DNA of 64,000 nucleotides from Pegoplata infirma (lineage: Eukaryota > Arthropoda > Insecta > Diptera > Anthomyiidae). The notes beneath the pieces were generated by a model. It was not told the DNA's origin and ran no database searches. It saw nothing but the letters and a program-made list of their open reading frames with translations. Shown one piece after another: positions 1-8,975 of this stretch. The position numbers were made by a program, and so were the translations under genes. Location of the stretch: the NCBI GenBank assembly GCA_963921195.1, contig OY992537.1, positions 73,600,894 to 73,664,893 of the forward strand, in the 5' to 3' direction. The first letter of the stretch is position 1. Each line of letters begins with the position of its first letter.

Positions 1-26
1 TTTCTTCAAACTTTACCAAATTTATT

Positions 27-2370
27 TATGCCGTAAAGACATAGTCAGTGAGATGATTTTATAAAGTTGATTATAAACCTTTCATATACATACACAAAAA
101 AATATAAACAAAATGAGAATTCAAAAACCTATGTGAAAAATAAAAAAACATTCAACAAACTTTTTATACTTATGTATTTTTTTTGTATGTAATACAATGC
201 AAGAGAAAAACACACACTCGCAAACACACGGAAAACAAAACAAAAATAAGTAAAGCTAGAAATTTAATTAAACATTTAATTATATAAATTAAATACTTAA
301 TTAATATTAAATTTGAAAACAATTAAAATATTAATTAAAATAAAGTTAAAAATTTAATTAGACAATTAATTATATTATTTAAAAGTTTAATTAATATTAA
401 ATTAAAAAACAATTAAAATTTGAATTAAAATAAAATATACGATATTATTTTCTGTGCACTATTCTAATGAACAACAATAACTGCATCACTTGACTTAATG
501 CAAAGCATAAAATTATAACTATCTAGGCTAATGTCCACTACATTTGTGGTTAGACTACAACATTTCATTATTTCATAATTATGAAATTATGAATGGTAGT
601 ATGTTCTTCATAACCTTCTCCATTAATTACTAAATTTGTTGCTAACCTCCATTTACATAAAACACAAAAATTGACCAACACAAACTCCTCTTTTTTAAAC
701 CCCAAAAAAAACTCCAGTCTCAAATTAAACAAAACCGTTTTGAAAAAATAAAGGCGTTGTTTTAATGAGGGGCGTTACTAAATCCAAACAAAATGCACTC
801 ACCTTCATGCTTTAAATGCCAAAAAAAAGAGGAACAAAAAAAAAACAAAATTACTTATAATTTTTGTTAAAACAAAAGTGTAGACTACAATTGTTTTAAG
901 CACAGACATTTAAGACCCACAAAAAAATTGTAACAGTTTTAATGTTTTCAAAGTGGTCAATAGGAAAAAGCATCTTTGTAATATAACGTTCATACAAGGA
1001 AATTGATTATGGAACAAAAGAAAAGTAAAAGTGATTATAGGGTTACAATGGAGTAACAAAGAAAAATTTTATCTAGAGTACATGTTTAAATAGCTAAATA
1101 TATAGCGTTAGCTTAATGTGAAAAGGAGCTAAGTTCAATTTAACAAGTTTTACACCAAATGTCCCGCTACAGAAAACCATGTGTCCCACGAATTTTTGGA
1201 ATATATGGAACTAAGAAAATTGCGTTTTTTTTTCAATTTTTCAAAACCTGGGTTAAGGAGGCGTGGCTAAATATTGAAAAAATTGTAAAATTTATGTCGA
1301 GTTGACTAGATACTTATCAAATTACAACGGAATGCATCATAATCTCAAAACTGTACATTCTGGTATATTTTTATGGGCTATCGATAAAAAATTTTATTTT
1401 ATATTAAAAAATTTTCAGATCCTGTTCTGAAATTTCCCCTTTTAAAAAAAAGTCAATTTATCAAAAATCCGGCCACTTATTTTTCTTTTTTAATATATTT
1501 TTGTTTAACTTTAGATGTTTGTCTATCCACACAAAAAAGAATCAGACGCACGTTTTTTCGTTTTTCTCAAGAAAATCGAATTTGAATATTAAATTTTGTA
1601 AAAATCAACGAAGTTACAAATTACAAGTTACTCATACGCTATGTTGAAACACGAAAATACAAGGAAATTCCAAATTATTATAATATATAATATTCAAATG
1701 CGATTTTCTAAAAAAAAACGAAAAACGCGCTTCTGATTTTTTTTTGTATGGATAGACAAACATATAAACTTAAAAAAAAAAATTAAACAAAAGTGGCCGG
1801 ATTTTTGATAAATTAACTTTTTATAAAAAAATAAAAATTTCAGAACGGGTTCTAAAAAATTTTCTAATAAAAAGTTTTAATCAATAAAAAAATATAAAAA
1901 AAAATACAAAAATTGTAATTTTTGGGTTTGTGGTGCATTCCGTTTTAATTTGATAAAGGCAACTCGCAAAGAAAATAATATCGTATATTTTATTTTAATT
2001 AAAATTTTAATTGTTTTTTTTTATGTCAATTAAATTTTTAATTGATATAATTAATTGTTTAGTTAAATTTTAATTTTTTTTAAATTAACATTTTAATTGC
2101 TTTTAAATTTAATATTAATTAAATATTTAATTAATATAATTAATTGGTTAATTAAATTTTTAGCTTTACTATTTTTTTTTGTTTGGTTTTCCGTGTATGT
2201 GCGAGTATGTGGTTTTCTCTTCCATGTATGTGGTTTTCTCTTGCAACAGTTTGTTTAAAGTTTTCTTATTACTCATATAGTTTTTTGAATTCTCGTTTAT
2301 ACATATATATAAAAGGTTTAAAATCAACTTTATACAATTGTCTCACTGACTATGTCTTTACGGCATACAT
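27..2370. repeat. Large foldback repeat, arms about 400 bp
   Basis: The left arm (about 27-455) is repeated in inverted orientation at about 1969-2370. For example, 'tatgccgtaaagacatagtc' near 28 returns as its reverse complement near 2350, and 'atacgatattattttc' near 438 returns inverted near 1971. Both arms are rich in 'ttaattaatattaaatt'. The first 130 bases also resemble the interior of the MITEs at 8319 and 13130 ('caaactttaccaaa', 'gagaattcaaaaa'), so this is probably a relative of that family whose outer end lies beyond the window. No coding potential is visible. The roughly 1.5-kb middle holds a second repeat. Confidence 0.7.
1150..1965. repeat. Inner foldback inside the 27-2370 repeat
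   Basis: A second palindromic element starting 'acaccaaatgtcccgctaca' sits between the outer arms. About 1440-1590 and 1690-1840 are inverted copies centred near 1635: 'tttgtctatccacacaaaaa' pairs with 'tttttgtatggatagacaaa', and 'aaaaatccggccact' with 'agtggccggattttt'. A related copy, in the same orientation, begins at about 2372. No protein is encoded. Confidence 0.6.
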
Positions 2371-2371
2371 A

Positions 2372-3428
2372 TGAGGCATTCCACACCAAATGTCCCGCTA
2401 CAGGAAAACATGTGTCTCGTAAATTTCTGAATAGGTTGTTTGGATAGACCTATATGAAACTAAGAAAATAGCGTTTTTGGTTGGTCAAATTTTCAAAAAC
2501 TAGGCTTAGGAGGCGTGGTCAAATATTGGAAAAATGGTCAAATTTGTGGCGAGTTGCCTTGGTTAAATATTTATCACATTAAAACGGAATGCACCTAAAT
2601 CTCAAAAATTTACATTCTTATATAGTTTTGTATGGACTATCGATTAAATTTTTTTTTGTAAAAAAGTAAATTTATCAAAAATACGGCCACTTTTTTATAC
2701 CCTCCAACCACAGTATGGGGGTATACTCACTTTGTCATTCCGTGTGTAACGCATCGAAATATCGGTCTAGGACCCCATAAAGTATATATATTATTGATCA
2801 GTGATCAATTCTAAGACATTCTAGCGATGTCCGTCTGTCCGTCCGTCCGTCTGTGGAAGACACGATACAGTCCAAAGTAAAAGCGCTAGACTCCTGAAAT
2901 TTGGCACGAAGATGTCTCATGGTATTGGGCTGGTTAAGTTCGAACATGGGAAAAATCGGTTCAGGGGGAAAAAAGTTCCCCTCTTAAGAACTAAAAAAAA
3001 CTCTAAAAAAAGCCATTTTTTAAAGGTTTTTTGTACTTTTGCTTAGGAAACGAAACATTGTTATGTCAAAAGAAGTTCATAGTCTAGCAGTTGGGTCCAG
3101 GGAGGTTGTGTCCAACCAACTTTACCCCCCCCCCCCCCAAAAAAAAAAAGACGCCCCTGTTTTTTTTTACGTGTTGGAGGGTATAAAAGATTCGGCACAG
3201 CCGAATTTAACACTCTCACTTGTTTTTTTTAAAGCTTGTCCATCCACACAAAAAAATTCTGAAACGCGTTGTTCTCGAGAAAATCTCATTTAAATAATTA
3301 AATCTACGAACTTTTTAATTAAATATTTTTTTTTTTTACTTTTTTCTGTGCGACACAAACTTGACAATTTTTTTAATCTCCTAAGTTCAGATTTTGATAA
3401 ATTGAAAAACCTAAAACGCAATTTTCTT
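2372..3428. mobile_element. MITE/foldback fragment with TGAGGCATTCC terminus, interrupted by INE-1-like element
   Basis: It begins at 'ta|TGAGGCATTCCACACC', a terminus resembling the TA-flanked foldbacks at 33052 (TGGGGCATTCC), 45762 and 50933 (TGAGTCATTCC). The interior matches 1150 onward. At 2695 the match stops, an INE-1-like element intervenes, and the match resumes near 3230 ('gtccatccacacaaaaaa'). The right end is not recognisable and its position is approximate. Confidence 0.5.
2696..3224 (+). mobile_element. INE-1/DINE-1-like non-autonomous Helentron
   Basis: It starts TATACCCTCC, with a GGGGGTATA inverted partner 14 bp later. It then carries the conserved blocks 'cgaaatatcggtctaggacc', 'attgatcagtgatc' and 'gcgatgtccgtctgtccgtc', and ends GGGTATAAAAGA, hairpin TTCGGC-aca-GCCGAA, then CACTTGTT. 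This matches the known Drosophila INE-1 plan: a TATACCCT start, a GTCCGTC core, a GGGTATATAAACTTCGGC hairpin and a CTTGTTT end. There is no ORF, as expected for a family thought to be mobilised by a Helentron rolling-circle enzyme. It sits inside the repeat that starts at 2372. Confidence 0.85.
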
Positions 3429-3549
3429 ACAATGGAAGTATCTTAACCATTATAAACCGATTTGCATGAAACTTAAAATATATATAAAAGAGACAATTCT
3501 AAGGTTGGGTTGTCTCGGTTTTATGATATTTCCATGTTCGTTAAATATT

Positions 3550-4355
3550 TATACCCTACACCACACTGTGGTACAGGGTATAATGAGTTTGTGCTGATGT
3601 TTGTAACTACCCGAAATATTGGTTTTAGACCCACTTTTAAGTATACCGATCGACTTAGAATCACTTTCTGAGTCGATTAGCGATGTCCGTCCGTCCGTCT
3701 GTCCGTCCGTCTGTCCATGTAAACGGTGTAAACACGATACAGGTCGCAATTTTTTATCAATTGACTTGAAATTTAAAATTTAAGCCTCTTTTGGCCCAAG
3801 GACGAAGCCTATTGAAATTGGAAAAAATCGGTCCATATTTAGACCTAGCCCCCATACAAAGGTCCTCTTTAGTTTTGGCTCAAATGATTCAAATAGCCGC
3901 ATTTTAATAGGTATCTTTTCGAAATTTGGCAGGTAATAATGTTTCATCCACACAAATCACTATTCCGAATTTTAAAGAAATCGGACCAGTTCTTCTTGTA
4001 GCCCCCATACAAACCACCTTCCCAATTTTCATAAAATCTCTCAAATTTCATGAAAATAGTAAATATTTAATTAAAATTCTGTTTGTGTATGTTAAATGCG
4101 TACTTTAATAACCTTATCAAATCTGATTATCATCGAACCATTTTTGGACATAGGTCCCATATGAAATTTTTTTTGTCAACAAAAAGAAGCCAATTCCACT
4201 CAAATTTGATTTGTGAGTGCTTTTTACACTTATTAAAGATTTGACAAAATATAGATCTAATCAGTCCATTTTTGAAGTTGGACCCATTTTCCGGGAAACT
4301 CTGGTGTAGGGTATAATATGGTCGGTCTTGATCGACTATAATTTTCTTACTTGTT
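3550..4355 (+). mobile_element. INE-1-like element, second subfamily
   Basis: It starts TATACCCTACACCAC, with the inverted partner 'gtggtacagggtataa' just after. A 'gcgatgtccgtccgtccgtc' core follows near 3682. It ends 'ggtgtagggtataatatgg', a hairpin (GTCGGTC-ttg-ATCGAC) and TTACTTGTT. The design is as at 2696 but the sequence differs clearly. The sibling at 54259-55088 is in reverse orientation. No ORF is plausible. Confidence 0.75.
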
Positions 4356-4405
4356 TTTTCGTGAAAATATGTAAATTTTGGGGGATATTTATGTGAAGAC
4401 ATATA

Positions 4406-4632
4406 CACTCAAAATAATTCTACAGTAAAAGGTTTAGTAAGTGATATTGTACCCAAATCTACTAATTAGTTACTAATTTTAGTATCTTCAAAGTACTAAA
4501 ATTAGTAATTTTTACTGATTTTGACTAATATTAGCTAAAATTTTAGTATTGGTTACCAATTTCTGCACTAGGTCCTTTTGGACTAAAATTAGTTCAATTT
4601 TTAGTATTGAATACCCACGTTTTTTTTGGGTG
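4406..4632. mobile_element. Short MITE, CACTCAAAA termini, TA target duplication
   Basis: The termini are CACTCAAAATAATT and a degraded TTTTGGGTG, both flanked by TA (4404-4405 and 4633-4634). In intact copies of the surrounding repeat the joined sequence reads 'gacatagacctacg'; here it reads 'gacata[insert]cctacg', which supports a clean insertion. The interior repeats 'actaaaattagta'. A TA duplication is typical of Tc1/mariner-mobilised MITEs; the superfamily is inferred. Confidence 0.7.
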
Positions 4633-4880
4633 TACCTACGATATCCATATGAATATGAAATAATCTTTATTAAATTTAAGTCGACACGTATTATTGCTCT
4701 AGAGTCTAGACGATATTCCTTTTAGTTTGGGAGTTATCGAAATTTTCGCGAGTGTCCACATTGTTTCGTAAGGGGACAACAAAATTGGTAAATACTGACA
4801 TGACCGATAAGCCGAGACACCACAACCTTAAAATTTATCGTCTCATTTATATATATTTTAAGTTTCAGGCAACCTAGAAA

Positions 4881-5944
4881 TAAAATTAAATGTGTAATTT
4901 TTTGGGGTTTTTACTTCAACAGCGATGCGGGAGGGAAAGGTTATTTTTGATTTTCACGAAAATTCGATGGAATCATTTTGACACCCAATAGAAACTTTTT
5001 GGATCCCTTTCAGCTCAAACAAAAAATAAAAGTAAAATTTGATACGGCCTAAAGAACTGCCACAAAATTTCACTTTTTTTGACTTATTCCAAAAGCTGAC
5101 TCAAAAACTGCATTTTTAGAAAAATATGCGCATAGCTCCTTTTCACAATAAGCCAACGATATATAAACATATTATGAATATAGTGTTCATTTGTGTATAT
5201 TTTACAAAAAATTTTAAAACAAAATTATAAGATCTTTTAATAAGTTGGTTAATATATAAAAGTATATTTTTTTTTTTTGGGTGGGTCTTAAAATAATTGA
5301 ATGGTTAATAGTTTTTTTTTTATGAAACATTTCTTTTTATTTTTAGAAATTTCAATTTTGTTTAATTTTATTTTAAATTTTTATTAATGAAAGTAATCAA
5401 ATTGTTAACATAGTATTAAAAATTATTAAAATAGTTTTTAAGCCTGAAAAAAAACCATCTGCATGCATGCGTTTTTATGGCCAATGTCAACGCATGAAAA
5501 AAATAAAATGTGGTATTACTTGTTCAGTGGCGCAGAATTAAGTAGCTTTTGTAGGAGTATCTTAAGTTTTACTTCTGATGAATAAAATTCTGAAATCTGC
5601 TGACAGGAACAGTTATCAGAGTTTTATTGTCCAAGCAGTCGATATTAGTTTAAGTAAGAAGTGCCACTATAAGTCACCCCTTTTCTTTCCACATCCCTGT
5701 TTGTTTTTGACAGCATAATTTTTCTTTCCTGGTGATAAAATTTATCTTGTTTTGTAAGCGCGCCTGCAACAAAAAAAAATAATGATCATATACAAAATAA
5801 GAGGCTTGAAATTCTAGTCGTCACTATATTTTTCACTTTTTAAAAAACAACAATTTCATTCATGTAAATTTTTTTATTCAACTTCCGTATTAACCACTCT
5901 ACTCCACAGCTACTTAACTGTATGTTAAACATAAGCGAAATAAA
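4881..5944. other. AT-rich stretch, no gene seen
   Basis: There are no long open frames, terminal inverted repeats or tandem arrays. The stretch is AT-rich with many homopolymer runs. Confidence 0.6.
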
Positions 5945-6762
5945 AACAAGTAAAAAAAGTTAAATTCGACCTTGGCGAATAAAATAATGCCCTCCACAAT
6001 GTAAAAAATATTATTCCAAAAAACATTATGTTAAAAAAAAAATTGAAAACAAATTGGAAAGAAAAATAATTTTAAGAAAAAACTTAAAAAAAAAAAAAAT
6101 TTCCTGCGAAAAAAAATGCGTGTGGGCCAGGATTTACATTTTTTGGCCAATAAGGTCTGTAAGACAACACATATTAAAAAATATTTTTTTTAGAAGGTCG
6201 GCATCTTGAATTTTGTCAACATTTCATTTTTAAAAAAGCTATGTCCTTCATTTCGGATCCGCCATTTTGATTTCAAAAAATCTGAGCTAGTAGTAGTAGT
6301 AGTAGTAGTAATAATTCTTTATTTTGGAAATTGGTTTGAGATATTTCGGGAAATAGACGTGTGTTATTTACGCTCCCATATTTTTTTAATAAAAACCTGG
6401 TCAAAGCAGCAAACCCTGTGTGGAAGGTGTGACATCAAACGAAGGAAACTCATACTGATGGTGTGTTGAGAAGCTTAAGAGCTGGTTGCTGATGAAAAAG
6501 CGTTTAATTTCATATTTTGCACTTCATTTTTTACAATTTTCACAAAATTTTTATTGGAAAATACATTTTTATAAAATCACTCAACAAACATAAGGTAAAT
6601 AAAAAACAGCTGGAGGTCTCGCTCTATCAAAATATTGTTTTCTACTAAAATAGTGATGCCATATTGTATAAGCAATATAAAACTGTGTTATCGACTCTAC
6701 TAACATTGCCATATTTGATACCATATAAACGTTATTACCACTATTCGTCTGAGCCTAAAAGT

Positions 6763-7638
6763 ATGCAAGAGGCTTCAAATATATCAACACCTACATCAAG
6801 CACAGTGGGCAAAGACGCACAAAATTCGAAAAGAAAACATCTTGAAATCTCGCCTGAAAATATGGATAAAACAAATCAAGTTGGAAACCTAGCTACAACT
6901 GATCTCTTGAATATGATGGCTACACTTTTAGATCAAAAGCTGGATGAAAAACTTAAAAACCTACCTACAAAAACAGATTTTCTTGAGGTAAAGGAGCACG
7001 TTAATGAAGTGAAGTCCGACGTGAGCAAATTGGCAACTGATAACTTACGTTTACAAGAAGAAGTCCTAAAGCTAAGAGAGGATAGAGAAAATGATCAACG
7101 AAGATTGATGAGACTTGAAAACGATTTGGGAAAGAAAAAGCTAATAATCAGGGGTCTCACGAGTCAAACATCCGTTTTCCAAGCTGTTAAAAAATTGTTT
7201 AAAGACGTGCTAAAATTAAATAAAAATATTGAGATTGAACAAACAAGAAAAATATATGAAAAGGACGATAAAATGACAGTCATGGTCGAGTTGAAGTCCG
7301 CTTCTATGATCTCTCAGATATTTAAAAACACAAAAAATTTGGCAGGAACAAATATACATGTGGAACGAGAACTGTGTAAAGAGCGCCAACAAAATAAAAA
7401 GATAATGTTGCAGCTAAAGAAAGAAATACAACAAAACGATAAAACCAAACAGATTATAGTAAGGGATGATAAATTAATTGTAGAAAAAAGGCAACTATAC
7501 TGGAACAACTCCAATATTTTAATGTGCGGCCAAGAGAATGGAGAAGAAGTCTTAAAAAACATATATGGTGAGAAATTATTAAATATAACTTTTGATTATA
7601 AAAAACTTTTAGAGAATTCGATTTCAAAAAACTGTTAA
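6763..7638 (+). CDS. LINE ORF1 protein, coiled-coil nucleic-acid-binding type
   Basis: The predicted protein has 291 residues from the first ATG (6763, with A at -3). The same frame is open further upstream without another ATG. Residues 1-45 are polar and probably disordered. About 50-123 form a charged heptad-rich region typical of a coiled coil (for example 'VSKLATDNLRLQEEVLKL'). 'KKLIIRGL' at 124-131 looks like the first strand of an RRM-like fold. A basic stretch 'ERELCKERQQNKKIML' (201-216) begins a C-terminal domain. This order (coiled coil, RRM-like, basic C-terminal domain) is that of L1-type ORF1p, the chaperone that trimerises and coats LINE RNA. No CCHC knuckle is seen. The frame ends TAA at 7636-7638, just after a slippery heptamer. 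The family call rests on architecture only. Confidence 0.75.
   Translation: MQEASNISTPTSSTVGKDAQNSKRKHLEISPENMDKTNQVGNLATTDLLNMMATLLDQKLDEKLKNLPTKTDFLEVKEHVNEVKSDVSKLATDNLRLQEEVLKLREDRENDQRRLMRLENDLGKKKLIIRGLTSQTSVFQAVKKLFKDVLKLNKNIEIEQTRKIYEKDDKMTVMVELKSASMISQIFKNTKNLAGTNIHVERELCKERQQNKKIMLQLKKEIQQNDKTKQIIVRDDKLIVEKRQLYWNNSNILMCGQENGEEVLKNIYGEKLLNITFDYKKLLENSISKNC
7626..7632 (+). promoter_or_regulatory. Candidate -1 ribosomal frameshift site (A AAA AAC)
   Basis: The heptamer A-AAA-AAC lies in the ORF1 phase (TCA AAA AAC TGT TAA), with AAC ending 3 nt before the stop. A -1 slip continues CTG TTA AAA ATA, which is exactly the open ORF2 frame. ORF2 has no ATG before its endonuclease domain, so it needs frameshifting or reinitiation. 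No strong downstream stem is obvious by eye. Confidence 0.45.
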
Positions 7639-8318
7639 AAATAGCACATGAAAAATATTGTACCTTATCAGAAAATTGTAATGTATCCTTAGAAAAAACA
7701 AATAATAAAACTAGTCTAAAAATAGTAGCATATAATGTTCATGGTTTATCGAATAAATATCTTCAACTTGATTTTTTTAACTATATTGAGCAATTTGATA
7801 TAATTATATTGCTGGAGACTCACGTTGAAACAAAAAATATTGTTAACTTTCAAAACAAATTCAGAAAATATGATACAATTTGGAAACCAGCTAATAGAAA
7901 TAGTAGATTTGGCAGAGGAATTGGGGGATATGTCTGTGGAGTTCGAAAGAATTTGACAGATATAGGAGTAAAGCACATATTTAAAAGCTACGGTGATATC
8001 GATGCAATATTATTAAAAACTGAGTCTTGCGATTTTACAATAATGCCAGTATATATAAGGGGTGCAAATTGGTATGAGGAATTCGATGTATTAGCACAAT
8101 GCATGCAAATAAATGATATAGTAAACCCTATAATTATTGGTGATGTAAATGTAAGAATTGGTGAAGAGCAACAGATTTTAAATAGCAACATATTAACATA
8201 TTTTCCAGCGGGTAAAGAAAAGAGAAACTCCAGAGACAAAATAATTAAATCTAATGGTAGAACCTTTTTAGAATTTTGTAATGATTTGGGCTTAGTGATA
8301 TTAAATGGAAGAACCACA
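7632..8318 (+). CDS. LINE ORF2, 5' segment: apurinic-like endonuclease
   Basis: The frame is open from 7602 with no ATG before the catalytic core, so its start is set by the presumed -1 frameshift (first new codon at 7632). Visible endonuclease motifs are 'VAYNVHGLSN' (the catalytic-Asn strand), 'FDIIILLETHVE' (the Glu motif), 'SRFGRGIGGY' and 'GDVNVRIG' (the GD-N motif). Such enzymes nick target DNA to prime reverse transcription. The segment ends at codon ACA (8316-8318), where a 655-bp MITE plus a 2-bp duplication interrupts. Reading into the MITE gives a stop at 8439-8441. Coding resumes in the same phase at 8976. Confidence 0.85.
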
Positions 8319-8973
8319 CACAGAAAAAATAAAAAAAAATATTTGAGTAAATTTTTAATACTATTGAGTAAAAAATTACTCAATTTTGCACCAGTAAACG
8401 ATTTAATAGTATTGAGTAAATTTTTAATAAAAATTTATTAAATGTTCGAAAAAAAAATTTGAGTAAATTTTTAATTGTGTCAGTTTTCAAAATTTATCTA
8501 TTTATTTTTTTTATGGTCGAACCAGAATCAAATTGCGTCGCGCAAGACATAAAAAAACAAAAACAAACACGTCAAATTTAAAATTTTTACGTCCATTTGA
8601 TTTAGGTTGGACGCTTAAAGTTTAAAAAAGTTTTAAATTTTTTTACAAAAAAAAAAAAAAACAAAAAAAACTTGTTTTTTCAAACTTTACCAAACATATT
8701 TATGTCTCAAAAACATAGGAACATTTTTTAATGACGATTACAAACTTTCATATACATACACAAAAAACAATAAACTAAACGAGAATTCAAAAAACTATGA
8801 GAGTTTAAAAAAAATAAAAAAACTATTAAATTTTTATTAAATTATTTACTTAAATTGTTTTTAAAATTTTTGAGTAAATTTTTAATTGCGTCAATTAAAA
8901 AATTACTCAATTTTTGTTTTTAAATTTAAACAAGTGATTACTCAAATTTGTTTCCTCCATATTTTTTTCTGTG
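8319..8973. mobile_element. MITE inserted in LINE ORF2 (CACAGAAAAA termini)
   Basis: The element is 655 bp, bounded by CACAGAAAAAATA and its inverse TATTTTTTTCTGTG, with a CA duplication (8317-8318 and 8974-8975). Element plus duplication is 657 nt (219 x 3), so removing it restores ORF2 with no frame change. Subterminal 'gagtaaatttttaat' occurs many times in both orientations. The sibling at 13130-15192 has the same ends but a TT duplication. No transposase is present. A 2-bp duplication that is not TA leaves the superfamily open. Confidence 0.85.
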
Positions 8974-8975
8974 CA

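Larger units (their letters stand above)
3430..4880. mobile_element. Disrupted copy of the CAAGGGAAGTAT MITE family
   Basis: The left end (3430-3549, 'ggaagtatcttaaccattat', then 'aaggttgggttgtctcgg') and the right part (about 4356-4405 plus 4635-4880, ending 'aagccgagacaccacaacct') match the intact copies at 37143-37728 and 61169-61756. The INE-1-like element at 3550 and the MITE at 4406 have inserted into it. The 3' terminal inverted repeat is eroded. The left flank is TTA. No gene is present. Confidence 0.7.

Noticed and set aside
6664..6762. ORF1 starting at 6664
   Set aside because: 6664 is a TTG. The first ATG, in good context, is at 6763.
8886..8975. The N-terminal extension of the reverse transcriptase frame as part of the protein
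   Set aside because: This part lies within the MITE; LINE coding resumes at 8976 after the target duplication.
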